A DNA stretch of 13,166 nucleotides, taken from contig JACWAG010000084.1 in NCBI GenBank assembly GCA_014874425.1, forward strand, positions 1-13,166, given 5' to 3'. The notes under the pieces were generated by a model, which was not told the DNA's origin, searched no databases, and was given only the letters and a program-made list of their open reading frames with translations. The position numbers and the translations under genes are program-made. Origin of the DNA: Syntrophaceae bacterium. Lineage in GTDB: Bacteria > Desulfobacterota > Desulfomonilia > Desulfomonilales > Desulfomonilaceae. Shown here piece by piece: positions 1 through 7,414 of the stretch (position 1 is the first letter of the stretch; every line of letters begins with the position of its first letter).

Positions 1-78
1 GGCGCCAGGAACACCATAGCTAAACATGTTCCGCGAGAACAAAGCCTGAGCGCCGGTCGAACTAAAGATATGAGGCAT
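1..78 (-). CDS. Possible 5' end of an unidentified gene (partial)
   Basis: On the minus strand an ATG at 78-76 opens a frame that stays open to the left edge of the window (26 codons, starting MPHIFSSTGAQALFS). It lies 26 bases downstream of the flavoprotein stop on the same strand, as expected for a second gene of an operon. No strong ribosome binding site precedes the ATG. Another minus-strand frame from an ATG at 95 and one plus-strand frame are also open, so the coding call rests only on position and plausible residue composition. The product is not recognised. Confidence 0.25.
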   Translation of the reverse strand, partial: MPHIFSSTGAQALFSRNMFSYGVPGA

Positions 79-104
79 TTATTAGTGGTCGTCATTTTGA
101 TTGT

Positions 105-824
105 CTATTCCGAGGTTACGCCCAATTCCCTGTCCCAATATGCGTTCGCTGTAGCAACCAGTTCTTCAGTTGAACAGATGTCCCGCTCGACAGCCTCCAA
201 CGTGTCGGTCGCGACCCTACCCTCTGACGCCAATTGATGTCCCGCAGCCCTTATCGCATCCAGGACCCCCTTGACTCTTTCGGGGTATTTCTTGGTTAAA
301 AGAACAGAGAATATTGCGGGTCTCAACAAAATTCCACAACATTCTGAATGAAAATTCTCACAAATTCTCTCGAAGTGTAAAACCAGAGGATCAAAATTCC
401 TAAGCCCCGGATAACCACAAACAGCTATGAGAAACATTTTCTTGGGGAAATCCCAGCGCAAGGGGTGTCGGACTTGGCCTGCTTCGATATCGAAATGAGG
501 GTCCATGAATGTTACCAGCCGGTCAATAACCTTTTTTGCCAGACCGGGCATTCCGTCAATGTACAGTGGGGTGGCCAGCGCCAACATGTCAGAGACCTTG
601 ATTCTTTCTGTCAACTGATCCATGTCGTCATCATAAATACATTTTCCTGGTGTTTTTGCGTAACATGAAAAGCAACCTATGCACGGGTTAATTTTCTTTC
701 GCGCCAGGTGGACAATATCTATTGTGGCTCCAGCTTCTTTGGCCCCAACGAGAAAAGGTGTGAGAACAATCTGAGTGTTTCCTGACTGCATTCTCGGAGA
801 GGCGTTTATCACTAGGATCTTCAT
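105..824 (-). CDS. Iron-sulfur flavoprotein-like, flavodoxin-fold NAD(P)H:FMN reductase family protein
   Basis: This 239-residue protein begins with the flavodoxin-like signature of the NADPH-dependent FMN reductase / iron-sulfur flavoprotein superfamily: a first beta strand, then an FMN phosphate loop with NASPRMQSGNT at about residues 8-18. Cysteines 48, 51, 54 and 62 form CX2CX2CX7C, which matches the compact motif that holds a [4Fe-4S] cluster in archaeal iron-sulfur flavoproteins. The segment ATPLYIDGMPGLAKKVIDR (about 84-102) is the usual second flavin-contact region. No signal peptide is visible, so it should be cytoplasmic. Known relatives pass electrons from ferredoxin or NAD(P)H through FMN, and some reduce O2 or H2O2; the partner here is unknown. 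The ATG at 824 is preceded by AGGAG at good spacing. The gene is divergent from the small membrane protein gene. Confidence 0.8.
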   Translation of the reverse strand: MKILVINASPRMQSGNTQIVLTPFLVGAKEAGATIDIVHLARKKINPCIGCFSCYAKTPGKCIYDDDMDQLTERIKVSDMLALATPLYIDGMPGLAKKVIDRLVTFMDPHFDIEAGQVRHPLRWDFPKKMFLIAVCGYPGLRNFDPLVLHFERICENFHSECCGILLRPAIFSVLLTKKYPERVKGVLDAIRAAGHQLASEGRVATDTLEAVERDICSTEELVATANAYWDRELGVTSE

Positions 825-970
825 TTTCGCTCCTGCTCGTTATTGATGGTGTGTTAGAATTATGTCATATCAATTTAGCTCTTAAAACCACTAAAGAGAA
901 ACAATGTTGCAAAAAACGCCGGATGGAATTAGTGGTAAACGATAATGCTCAAGTGAGTGAGGTCCTGCAA

Positions 971-1189
971 ATGGCTGGAAAGAAATTTCTGAATCCTAAA
1001 TCTAAAATAGTCATATGTTTGGCCGGTATCCTGATCCTGGGCTATTTTGTACATACGCCCCTCTATGAGGCAATTTTCTTGAATGGCCCTTGGGACAACA
1101 TGCTTGTTGGTAGGCTAGTTGTCATGATCGCATTTGTGTACCTGTTGGCGCAGAGCTTGAGAGAATTGTCAAAGCGGGACTCTACCTGA
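971..1189 (+). CDS. Small two-helix membrane protein, function unknown
   Basis: From the ATG at 971 this gives 72 residues with a lysine-rich N-terminus, a hydrophobic helix at about residues 11-31 (IVICLAGILILGYFV), a short polar loop containing NGPWDN, and a second helix at about 44-62, ending in a charged tail RELSKRDST. The open frame extends upstream to a GTG at 851 and an ATG at 923, but only 971 has a plausible ribosome binding site (GAGG about 8 bases before). The upstream part is Cys/Lys-rich and does not look like a membrane-protein N-terminus. I do not recognise a family. It lies between the divergent flavoprotein and fdhA, 240 bases from fdhA. With both termini charged and two helices it is probably a hairpin in the inner membrane. 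Confidence 0.55.
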   Translation: MAGKKFLNPKSKIVICLAGILILGYFVHTPLYEAIFLNGPWDNMLVGRLVVMIAFVYLLAQSLRELSKRDST

Positions 1190-1286
1190 GAAAGCGTTTC
1201 AACATGAATTTGGACGTCAAAGTTATGTCATTTCAGACATTAGTAGGCACGCTTCAAATCGTTTTATTCATTAATTAATTCAACAA

Positions 1287-1316
1287 GATATTATCCTAGC
1301 TAAAAAACCTGTCTTG
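1287..1316 (+). promoter_or_regulatory. Shared fdh upstream element, copy 1
   Basis: GATATTATCCTA at 1287-1298 is followed after 14 bases by CTTG (1313-1316). The same 12 bases with the same 14-base gap and CTTG occur upstream of fdhE at 5251-5280. The core is an inverted repeat GATA-T-TATC. An operator or activator site for joint control of the structural and maturation genes is inferred from this repetition; no regulator family is recognised. Confidence 0.4.
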
Positions 1317-1342
1317 ACTCTGTTTATCCCTCCTGATTTACT
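1314..1342 (+). promoter_or_regulatory. Possible sigma70-type promoter of fdhAB
   Basis: TTGACT (1314-1319) is a good -35 match, followed after 17 bases by TTTACT (1337-1342), a four-of-six match to a -10. Transcription would begin near 1349, leaving about 80 bases of leader before the fdhA start. The -10 is weak, consistent with a promoter that needs an activator. Confidence 0.35.
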
Positions 1343-1348
1343 CTGATA

Positions 1349-1365
1349 GAGGCTTATCATGCCTC
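1349..1365 (+). repeat. Inverted repeat GAGGC-N7-GCCTC in the fdhA leader
   Basis: GAGGC at 1349-1353 is repeated inverted as GCCTC at 1361-1365 around a 7-base loop, and is flanked by GATA (1345-1348) and TATC (1369-1372). It would sit at or just after the predicted transcription start, so an operator or a short leader hairpin is possible. Five base pairs alone are weak evidence. Confidence 0.25.
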
Positions 1366-1429
1366 ATTTATCCTCCGTTCCATTTTGCTTTTTTTCCAAG
1401 CTGAACTGTTTTCCAAAGGAGAAAGCGTC

Positions 1430-4400
1430 ATGACAATCTCACGCCGGGAATTTCTCTTGATCTCAGGCGCAGTTGGCGCAGGGCTGGCCCTTTCAAAACT
1501 AGGAATCGACACAGGTCCGGTGAAGGCCTATGCCGACGAATTGAAGAAAGTCGACAAGGTTAAATCAGCCAGGCAAACAACTACAATTTGCCCATACTGC
1601 GCTGTAGGTTGTGGCCTGATCTGCAGCGCCGATATCAAGGCAGGGAAGATATTAAATATCGAGGGTGACCCTGATCATCCGATTAATGAAGGCTCGTTAT
1701 GCTCAAAGGGCGCTAGCCTTTTCCAGACAACAGCGAACAATCCTAACAGACTGCAAAAAGTCCTTTATCGGGCGCCCCATAGCGATAAGTGGCAGGAAAA
1801 GTCGTGGGAATGGGCCATCACAGAGATAGCCAAACGTGTAAAATCAACAAGGGACAATAATTTTATCGAAAAGAACTCTAAGGGAGAACCTGTAAATAGG
1901 GTCGAAGCTATAGCTCATATTGGAAGCGCAGCTCTGGACAATGAAGAGCTTTGGCCCCTCCAGGCTATGATGAGGGCTTTAGGCCTGGTTTACATTGAAC
2001 ATCAGGCCCGCATATGACACAGCGCCACAGTACAGGCTCTGGCAGAGTCTTTTGGGCGCGGCGCAATGACGAATCATTGGATTGACCTCAAAAACAGTGA
2101 TTGTATTCTTGTTATGGGCAGCAACGCTGCCGCAAACCATCCTATCTCCATGAAATGGGTCCAGAAAGCCAAGAACAAAGGAGCGACCCTGATATCGGTC
2201 GACCCGAGGTTTACCCAAACATCAGCAAAAGCCGATATATATGCTCCTTTACGATCTGGGACCGACATTCCCTTCCTCGGGGGAATGATCAAATACATAC
2301 TGGATAACGATAAGTATTTCAAAGAATCCATGGTGAATTATACAAACGCCTCTTTCATCGTTGGCCCCAAGTATGATTTCAAAGATGGGCTGTTTTCGGG
2401 TTATGATCCCAAAACCCGAACATATGACAAAAGTTTCTGGGCCTTTGAAAAGGACCCGGACGGCAAGGTAAAGCGTGATAATACCCTCCAGGACCCGAGA
2501 TGCGTTTTCCAGTTGCTGAAAAAGCACTATTCCAGATACACGCCTGAAACCGTTTCTTCAATTTCCGGCACACCTGTTCCGGAATTGATTAAAGTCTACG
2601 AAGCCTATTCTTCCACAGGGACCAGAGACAAAGCTGGCACTATTATGTACGCGATGGGTTGGACCCAACACACGGTTGGGGTCCAAAACATCCGGTCAAT
2701 GTGTATAATTCAGCTTCTTTTGGGGAACATGGGAATTCCAGGTGGTGGAGTAAACGCTTTACGAGGGGAATCCAATGTTCAGGGATCTACGGACGCTGGA
2801 CTGCTCTTCCACATTTTACCAGGTTATCTGGCCTATCCCAGGGCCAATCTAGCCAATCTTGAAACATACCTTAAGGCTATAACTCCAACTACCAAAGACC
2901 CCATGTCGGCCAACTGGCCGCAAAATCTGCCGAAATACTTCGTCAGCCTAATGAAGTCTTTCTGGGGTGACAAAGCGACAAAGGAAAATCAGTTTGGTTA
3001 TGGATGGCTTCCTAAGCTGGATGTTGGCCAAAATTGCTCCTGGTTAAATCTCTTCAACGCCATGTACGATGGAAAGATTAAGGGATTTTTCGCGTGGGGT
3101 CAGAACCCCGCCTGCTCCGGGGCAAACGCTAACAAAATTCGACAAGGTTTAACCAAACTTGACTGGATGGTAAACCTGAACATTTTTGACAATGAGACAG
3201 GATCCTTCTGGAAGGGCCCAGGAATGGATCCCAAGAATATTAAAACAGAAGTCTTCATGTTGCCAGTGGCGGCGTCAGTCGAAAAGGAAGGGAGTATCAC
3301 CAACAGTGGCAGATGGGCTCAATGGAGGTACAAAGCTGTAGACCCACCGGGCATGGCCAAACCCGATGGTGACATCATGGTTGAGCTGTTCGATACAATC
3401 AGGGGGCTTTACAAAAAAGGCGGAAAATTCCCCGAACCCATTCTAAACTTAAAATGGGATTACGTTGGCGATAAAGGTCACTTCGATCCTCACAAGGTAG
3501 CTAAAGAAATCAATGGTTATTTCTTGAAGGATGTCAAGATAGGCGATGTGGATTACAAAAAGGGCACATTAGTGCCCGGTTTTGCCCTGCTTCAGGCCGA
3601 CGGTAGCACATCCTCAGGTGATTGGATTTATTGCCAGAGTTACAATGCCCAAGGCAATAACATGGCGCTACGCAAGAAGGACGACCCGACTGGTTTGGGG
3701 CTATATCCTCAGTGGTCTTGGGCATGGCCGGTAAACCGGCGCATTATTTACAACCGCGCTGCCGTGGACCTTAATGGCCAGCCGTGGAACCCAAAGAAAC
3801 CGGTAATTAAATGGGTACAAGGTCAGGAAGTTGATGGAAAGAAACAGCCTGGAAAGTGGGTTGGCGATATTCCTGACGGGCCTTGGCCCCCGATGAGTGA
3901 GGCCGGTGGCAAGTATCCATTCATCATGAAACCGGATGGACTTGGCGCAATATTCGGCTCAGGGTTGGCTGATGGTCCATTCCCTGAGCATTATGAACCT
4001 TTGGAATGCCCCGTTCCTAAGAATACTCTGTCCTCCCAGTTTGTTAACCCGACAATAACAATATTCTCTGGATCTATGGACAAACACCTTACTTGTGATC
4101 CTCGATTTCCGTTTGTGGGGACCACATATCGTGTCACGGAACATTGGCAAACAGGTATTATGACCCGCTGGCAACCATGGCTGGTTGAAGCCGAGCCTCA
4201 GATGTTCGTGGAAATGAGCGAGGAACTCTCAAAACTTCGTGGAATCAAAAATGGAGAGAAGGTAAAAGTGTCTTCGGTGCGGGGCGAAGTTGGGGCTGTC
4301 GCGATTGTGACCACACGGTTCAAGCCGTTCAAGATAGGCGATTTAACTGTCCATCAAGTCGGTATGCCGTGGTGTTTTGGATGGATGGTCCCAAAGGATG

Positions 4401-4510
4401 GCGGAGAGAGCGCAAACCTGCTTACTCCTAACGTCGGAGATCCAAACACAAATATTCCTGAATCAAAGGCATTTATGGTCAACATAACTAGAATAGAAGG
4501 AGGTAAGTAA
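1430..4510 (+). CDS. fdhA: Formate dehydrogenase catalytic subunit, selenocysteine-containing, periplasmic
   Basis: This 1026-residue molybdopterin oxidoreductase oxidises formate to CO2 at a bis-MGD Mo or W centre. The frame is continuous from 1430 to 4510 only if the UGA at 2015-2017 is read as selenocysteine (residue 196). Flanking residues ARI-U-HSATV...FGRGAMTNHW match the active site of selenocysteine FDHs, including the adjacent His197. The N-terminus SRREFLLISGAVGAGLAL is a twin-arginine signal, so the mature enzyme is periplasmic. Cys54, 57, 61 and 91 (CX2CX3C...C) bind the proximal [4Fe-4S] cluster. The C-terminal part, from about residue 880, looks like the MGD-binding cap. The start is set by AAAGGAG 8 bases before the ATG at 1430 and by the Tat motif; the open frame extends further upstream without a better start. 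fdhB begins 2 bases after the stop. Length fits the sulfate-reducer heterodimeric FDH large subunit. An automatic caller would split this gene at the UGA. Confidence 0.95.
2015..2017 (+). other. In-frame UGA read as selenocysteine (Sec196 of FdhA)
   Basis: The codon falls exactly where FDH families carry catalytic Sec or Cys, directly before a conserved histidine. The same frame continues for more than 800 codons of clear FDH homology beyond it. Sec insertion needs SelA, SelB, SelC and SelD, none of which is encoded in this window. Confidence 0.93.
2022..2059 (+). promoter_or_regulatory. Bacterial SECIS hairpin for fdhA
   Basis: An outer stem GCGCC (2022-2026) pairs with GGCGC (2055-2059). 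An apical stem of seven pairs (2034-2040 with 2044-2050, one G-U) closes a GGC loop at 2041-2043, about 24 bases after the UGA. Position, a small apical loop with adjacent G residues, and location inside the coding region all fit a bacterial SECIS bound by SelB. The pairing was made by eye. Confidence 0.65.
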
Positions 4511-4511
4511 A

Positions 4512-5159
4512 ATGTCTGAAGGATATTCAATTCTTGTAGACACCTCCAAATGCACCGCATGCCGCGGATGTCAAATAGCGTGCAAGCAGTGGAACGGTCT
4601 ACCTGCAACACATACCAAAAACGAGGGGACCCACGAAAACCCGATGGACCTTTCCGCTGACACGTGGAAAATCGTCAGGTTCTCTGAAGGGCCTTCCAAG
4701 GACGGCAACCCCTTCTGGCATTTTTTTTCGGAACAGTGTAGGCACTGTCTGTCCCCCGGATGCATGGCTGAAGCCGAAAACGATGAAATAATACAGGATG
4801 AAAATACGGGAGCTGTAATTTTTACCCCAAAGACAAAGGATCTAAATTACAAGGCCACCCGCGATGGCTGTCCCTTTGATATTCCCCGTCAAGACCCAAA
4901 AACCAAACAACTCTTCAAGTGTACAATGTGTTTTGACAGGATCACAAACGACATGATTCCTGCATGTGTGAAATCATGTCCCACAGGCGCAATGGTATTT
5001 GGAGAAAGGCCAAAGATCCTTGAGATGGTCAAGGCTAGAGTTGAAGAATTATCCAGGAAATTTCCCAAAGCTATGGCAATAAATCCTGAAGATGTAAGAG
5101 TCATTTATATTGTTAATGACGATCCTAAGAAATACTGGAAGCTGGCGGCAGGTAAATAG
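4512..5159 (+). CDS. fdhB: Formate dehydrogenase iron-sulfur subunit (beta)
   Basis: This 215-residue polyferredoxin transfers electrons from FdhA. Twelve cysteines are visible: 14, 17, 20, 24 (CTACRGCQIAC), 76, 79, 84 (CRHCLSPGC), 120, and 137, 140, 152, 156 (CTMC...CVKSCP). That is enough for three [4Fe-4S] clusters, as in the small subunits of sulfate-reducer FDHs; FdnH-type subunits carry four clusters and a membrane anchor. There is no signal peptide and no transmembrane helix, so it should be exported as a passenger with the Tat-targeted FdhA and stay soluble in the periplasm. A strong ribosome binding site, AGAAGGAGG (4495-4503), overlaps the end of fdhA, so the two are co-transcribed and probably translated in step. 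Downstream carriers such as a c-type cytochrome are not encoded here. Confidence 0.92.
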   Translation: MSEGYSILVDTSKCTACRGCQIACKQWNGLPATHTKNEGTHENPMDLSADTWKIVRFSEGPSKDGNPFWHFFSEQCRHCLSPGCMAEAENDEIIQDENTGAVIFTPKTKDLNYKATRDGCPFDIPRQDPKTKQLFKCTMCFDRITNDMIPACVKSCPTGAMVFGERPKILEMVKARVEELSRKFPKAMAINPEDVRVIYIVNDDPKKYWKLAAGK

Positions 5160-5198
5160 CCTGAAGTGAATCATTGGTTATTCCCCGAAAGGAATTTG

Positions 5199-5238
5199 AA
5201 GCCCCGAACGTCATTTAGACCACTGGGGCTTTTTTTTT
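5199..5238 (+). terminator. Rho-independent terminator after fdhAB
   Basis: AAGCCCC (5199-5205) pairs with GGGGCTT (5225-5231) across a 19-base loop. The stem runs directly into a T tract that ends at 5238. It lies 40 bases after the fdhB stop and separates fdhAB from fdhE. Confidence 0.85.
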
Positions 5239-5250
5239 CGGAGTTTCCGG

Positions 5251-5280
5251 GATATTATCCTAAGATTCAAAAAGACCTTG
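5251..5280 (+). promoter_or_regulatory. Shared fdh upstream element, copy 2
   Basis: GATATTATCCTA at 5251-5262, then a 14-base gap, then CTTG at 5277-5280. Sequence and spacing are the same as the copy before fdhA. It lies between the fdhAB terminator and the fdhE ribosome binding site, in the only place a separate fdhE promoter could be. Its TATTAT (5253-5258) could also serve as a -10, but no good -35 stands upstream of it. Confidence 0.4.
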
Positions 5281-5310
5281 GAACACCCAACTCAAATTAG
5301 GAGGGACAAG

Positions 5311-6210
5311 ATGGTCTCAGATGAGACTCATAATAAAACAGCAAAATCGATTAAAGATTCATTGGATTGGATTAAGAAAGGGATCCCGCAGTTGACCGGT
5401 GTTGTGGAAGCTTTTGCGGAACTCCTGGTGGCGAAATCTATTGCTAAATCCCAGATCTCAACTCCGGGTTTCTCAAATGTTGAAATAGACGTGGCCAGGT
5501 TCTCCCAAGGTGTACCCGTTTTGGACGATAGGAAAATCGAAGTGGACAGGGATTCATTCCGGACGGTAGCGCTTCTACTCATCCCGGCGATAAAAAAGGG
5601 GTTTCCAAAGATAGATGTCGATCTCAACCGCCTGGAGTCTTTTGTCGCAAATGACGAAACCGCAATGGAACAATTGCGACCTGCCCTTGAATCGGGTTCC
5701 GCTACAATTCTCGGTGACATGGCGGTCAAGCTGGGCATATCTCCGGAAATTCTGCAATTCGTTTGTTCCGAACTGGCAAAACCGTTCGCAGAGAAAGCAG
5801 AGGAAGCAATAGCGCCGATGATTGAAGGCCTGAACTGGCTCAAGGGGTACTGTCCTGTTTGTGGCGCCTGGCCAACTGTGAGTGTTTTGAAAGGTAATGA
5901 GGGTCGTAGATTCTTGAATTGCTCCGTGTGTGGTCATGAATGGAACTATATGCGGACTCAATGCCATTTTTGCGAGAATAACGATACTACGAAGCAGGAA
6001 ATTATTTTTTCTGAGGACAGGAAATTTGAGTATGCGGAACTATGTCACTCTTGCAAGAAATATATAGTTGGGCTGGACACCAGAAATTTAATAAGTCCTC
6101 CGCATCCATCCACAGCGCCTATCGGATTGATTTATCTGGATGTATTGGCCCAGGAGAGAGGTTTCACTCCCGGCGCGACTGTTTCGATGTTCAGGGACTT
6201 GACGTTCTAA
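5311..6210 (+). CDS. fdhE: Formate dehydrogenase accessory protein FdhE
   Basis: FdhE is a cytoplasmic factor needed for active Tat-exported formate dehydrogenases; in E. coli it binds the catalytic subunit before export and is a rubredoxin-like iron protein. The 299-residue product has a helical N-terminal half and a C-terminal half with four CXXC pairs: Cys181/184 (CPVCGAWP), 204/207 (CSVCGHEW), 218/221 (CHFC) and 245/248 (CHSC). This is the family signature. The ATG at 5311 was chosen because TAGGAGGG (5298-5305) lies just before it; an in-frame TTG at 5278 would place that Shine-Dalgarno inside the gene. It stands directly after fdhAB but beyond a terminator, so it is probably transcribed on its own. 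Confidence 0.9.
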   Translation: MVSDETHNKTAKSIKDSLDWIKKGIPQLTGVVEAFAELLVAKSIAKSQISTPGFSNVEIDVARFSQGVPVLDDRKIEVDRDSFRTVALLLIPAIKKGFPKIDVDLNRLESFVANDETAMEQLRPALESGSATILGDMAVKLGISPEILQFVCSELAKPFAEKAEEAIAPMIEGLNWLKGYCPVCGAWPTVSVLKGNEGRRFLNCSVCGHEWNYMRTQCHFCENNDTTKQEIIFSEDRKFEYAELCHSCKKYIVGLDTRNLISPPHPSTAPIGLIYLDVLAQERGFTPGATVSMFRDLTF

Positions 6211-6250
6211 ACTTGCCACTCAAGACACTAATGATGAAATTCCGTAGAAC

Positions 6251-6279
6251 TTGAATAGTTTTTACAAGACGTATATAAA
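6251..6279 (+). promoter_or_regulatory. Sigma70-type promoter upstream of rsmD
   Basis: TTGAAT (6251-6256) and TATAAA (6274-6279) are separated by exactly 17 bases. Transcription should start near 6286, only about 8 bases before the rsmD ATG at 6294. That leaves a very short leader with no clear Shine-Dalgarno. It probably drives the whole rsmD-to-rnc run. Confidence 0.6.
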
Positions 6280-6293
6280 ATAGAGTTGGCTTT

Positions 6294-6884
6294 ATGAGGA
6301 TCATTTCCGGCAGACTAAAGGGCCTGAGACTAGCTCTCCCTGCAAAGGCAAAAATTAGACCTACCGCAGAACGAGTCAGAGAGGCCCTTTTTAGCGCTTT
6401 AGGATCAGCGGTTTGTGGAGTGGACGCGCTTGATCTCTTTGCAGGGACCGGTTCTCTGGGGCTCGAGGCTTTGAGCCGTGGAGCTGGCTCAGTGACCATG
6501 GTCGAAAAAGATTTAAGATTGGCTCGGAATCTCACTGGGTTCTGCGCTGGTCTCAAAATGTTCGACAGAGTAAAAGTGTTGAACATGGACGCAGGCAAGT
6601 CCGTGGATTACCTGTCGTATGGGCGTGTAAAATTTGGTCTGATTTTCCTGGACCCACCCTACGATAGCGACTGGATATCGAGATTGGCGCTGGACGCGTC
6701 ATTTCTGGGTCTGTTATCTCCCGGGGGGCTTATAGTTGTAGAGAGAACTGTTTTGTCAAAAGACATTCAAGATTTTGAAGGTCAAGGATTAGAAACTGTT
6801 TTCTCTAGAAAATACGGGGCCACCATGCTGGAGATATTTACATCCGTTAACTCGGAGTCGAGTTTAAATTTGGGGTCTTATTAA
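6294..6884 (+). CDS. rsmD: 16S rRNA (guanine966-N2)-methyltransferase
   Basis: RsmD uses S-adenosylmethionine to methylate G966 of 16S rRNA during small-subunit assembly. The 196-residue product starts MRIISGRLKG and carries the family block RPTAERVREALFSALG (about 22-37), the SAM-binding motif LDLFAGTGSLGLEALSRGA (46-64) and the catalytic LDPPY motif (119-123). Length is typical. No convincing Shine-Dalgarno precedes the ATG, and the likely transcription start is only about 8 bases upstream, so initiation may be near-leaderless. coaD starts 4 bases after the stop; rsmD-coaD adjacency is widespread in bacteria and supports both calls. Confidence 0.93.
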   Translation: MRIISGRLKGLRLALPAKAKIRPTAERVREALFSALGSAVCGVDALDLFAGTGSLGLEALSRGAGSVTMVEKDLRLARNLTGFCAGLKMFDRVKVLNMDAGKSVDYLSYGRVKFGLIFLDPPYDSDWISRLALDASFLGLLSPGGLIVVERTVLSKDIQDFEGQGLETVFSRKYGATMLEIFTSVNSESSLNLGSY

Positions 6885-6888
6885 AGCT

Positions 6889-7413
6889 ATGAGCAAAAGG
6901 ATCGCAATTTATCCAGGGACTTTTGATCCCTTTCACAATGGGCATCTGGAAATAATCCGTCGTGCTTTGGGCGCGTTTGATCAAATCGTCGTCGCTTTAG
7001 GGATGAATCCCGAAAAGGAAACCCTGTTCTCACTTGAAGAACGCATGGACATGATCAAAAATAGTGTAAACGGTGATCAGCGAATTCAGAGCGATTGTTT
7101 TGAGGGGCTTCTGGTCAGATATGCGGAAAAAAAGAAAGCATGCGCAATAATTAGAGGCTTGAGGGCTGTTTCCGATTTTGAGTACGAATTCCAGTTGGCG
7201 CTGATGAACCGCAAACTGAGCCGTAAGATTGAAACTTACTTTCTCATGACCGCTCACAGATATCTTTATGTAAGTTCGAGAATAATAAAGGCTACTGTCT
7301 ATGCCGGGGGATCACCGGAGGGTTTGGTGCCCGATTATGTGCTCAATGTCCTCCGGAACAAATTTCCGATGATCAAAACTCCCCACGGCACGACAAGAAA
7401 ATGTAGGAGTTGA
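6889..7413 (+). CDS. coaD: Phosphopantetheine adenylyltransferase
   Basis: CoaD transfers AMP from ATP to 4'-phosphopantetheine, giving dephospho-CoA, the penultimate step of coenzyme A synthesis in the cytosol. The nucleotidyltransferase motif GTFDPFHNGH is at about residues 10-19, and IRGLRAVSDFEYEFQLALMNRKL follows at about 86-108 with the conserved arginines. The C-terminal signature is diverged: SSRIIKATVYAGGSPEGLVP replaces the more usual SSS-(L/I)-VKE-type motif, losing the Glu. At 174 residues it is slightly longer than the roughly 160 usual, because of a basic tail. The next gene starts 1 base after its stop. Confidence 0.93.
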   Translation: MSKRIAIYPGTFDPFHNGHLEIIRRALGAFDQIVVALGMNPEKETLFSLEERMDMIKNSVNGDQRIQSDCFEGLLVRYAEKKKACAIIRGLRAVSDFEYEFQLALMNRKLSRKIETYFLMTAHRYLYVSSRIIKATVYAGGSPEGLVPDYVLNVLRNKFPMIKTPHGTTRKCRS

Positions 7414-7414
7414 T

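Larger units (their letters stand above)
1190..1429 (+). other. Intergenic leader of fdhAB (no gene)
   Basis: This 240-base A+T-rich gap holds no convincing reading frame apart from the extra codons from 1385 that precede the fdhA start. It contains an ATTAATTAAT palindrome at 1271-1280, the 12-base element at 1287-1298 also found before fdhE, a possible -35/-10 pair at 1314-1342, and a small inverted repeat GAGGC/GCCTC at 1349-1365. No terminator for the small membrane gene is visible in it. Confidence 0.5.

Noticed and set aside
465..668. Plus-strand frame inside the flavoprotein gene
   Set aside because: It is antisense to a gene with clear family motifs and has no recognisable product or ribosome binding site.
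851..970. N-terminal extension of the small membrane protein from GTG 851 or ATG 923
   Set aside because: No Shine-Dalgarno precedes either codon, and the extra residues are Cys/Lys-rich and unlike a membrane-protein start; ATG 971 has a usable GAGG.
1192..1254. Long-range inverted repeat AAGCGT / ACGCTT as a terminator of the small membrane gene
   Set aside because: Only six pairs across more than 50 bases and no T tract follows.
1271..1280. ATTAATTAAT palindrome as an operator
   Set aside because: Short A+T palindromes are expected in this A+T-rich gap, and no second copy was found beside another gene.
2066..4510. A separate 814-codon oxidoreductase gene starting at ATG 2066
   Set aside because: It is the continuation of fdhA after the selenocysteine UGA; it lacks the iron-sulfur N-terminus and a ribosome binding site, and ATG 2066 is the internal Met of the conserved GRGAMTNHW block.
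6212..6224. CTTG-N5-CAAG hairpin after fdhE as a terminator
   Set aside because: The stem is only four pairs and has no T run after it.
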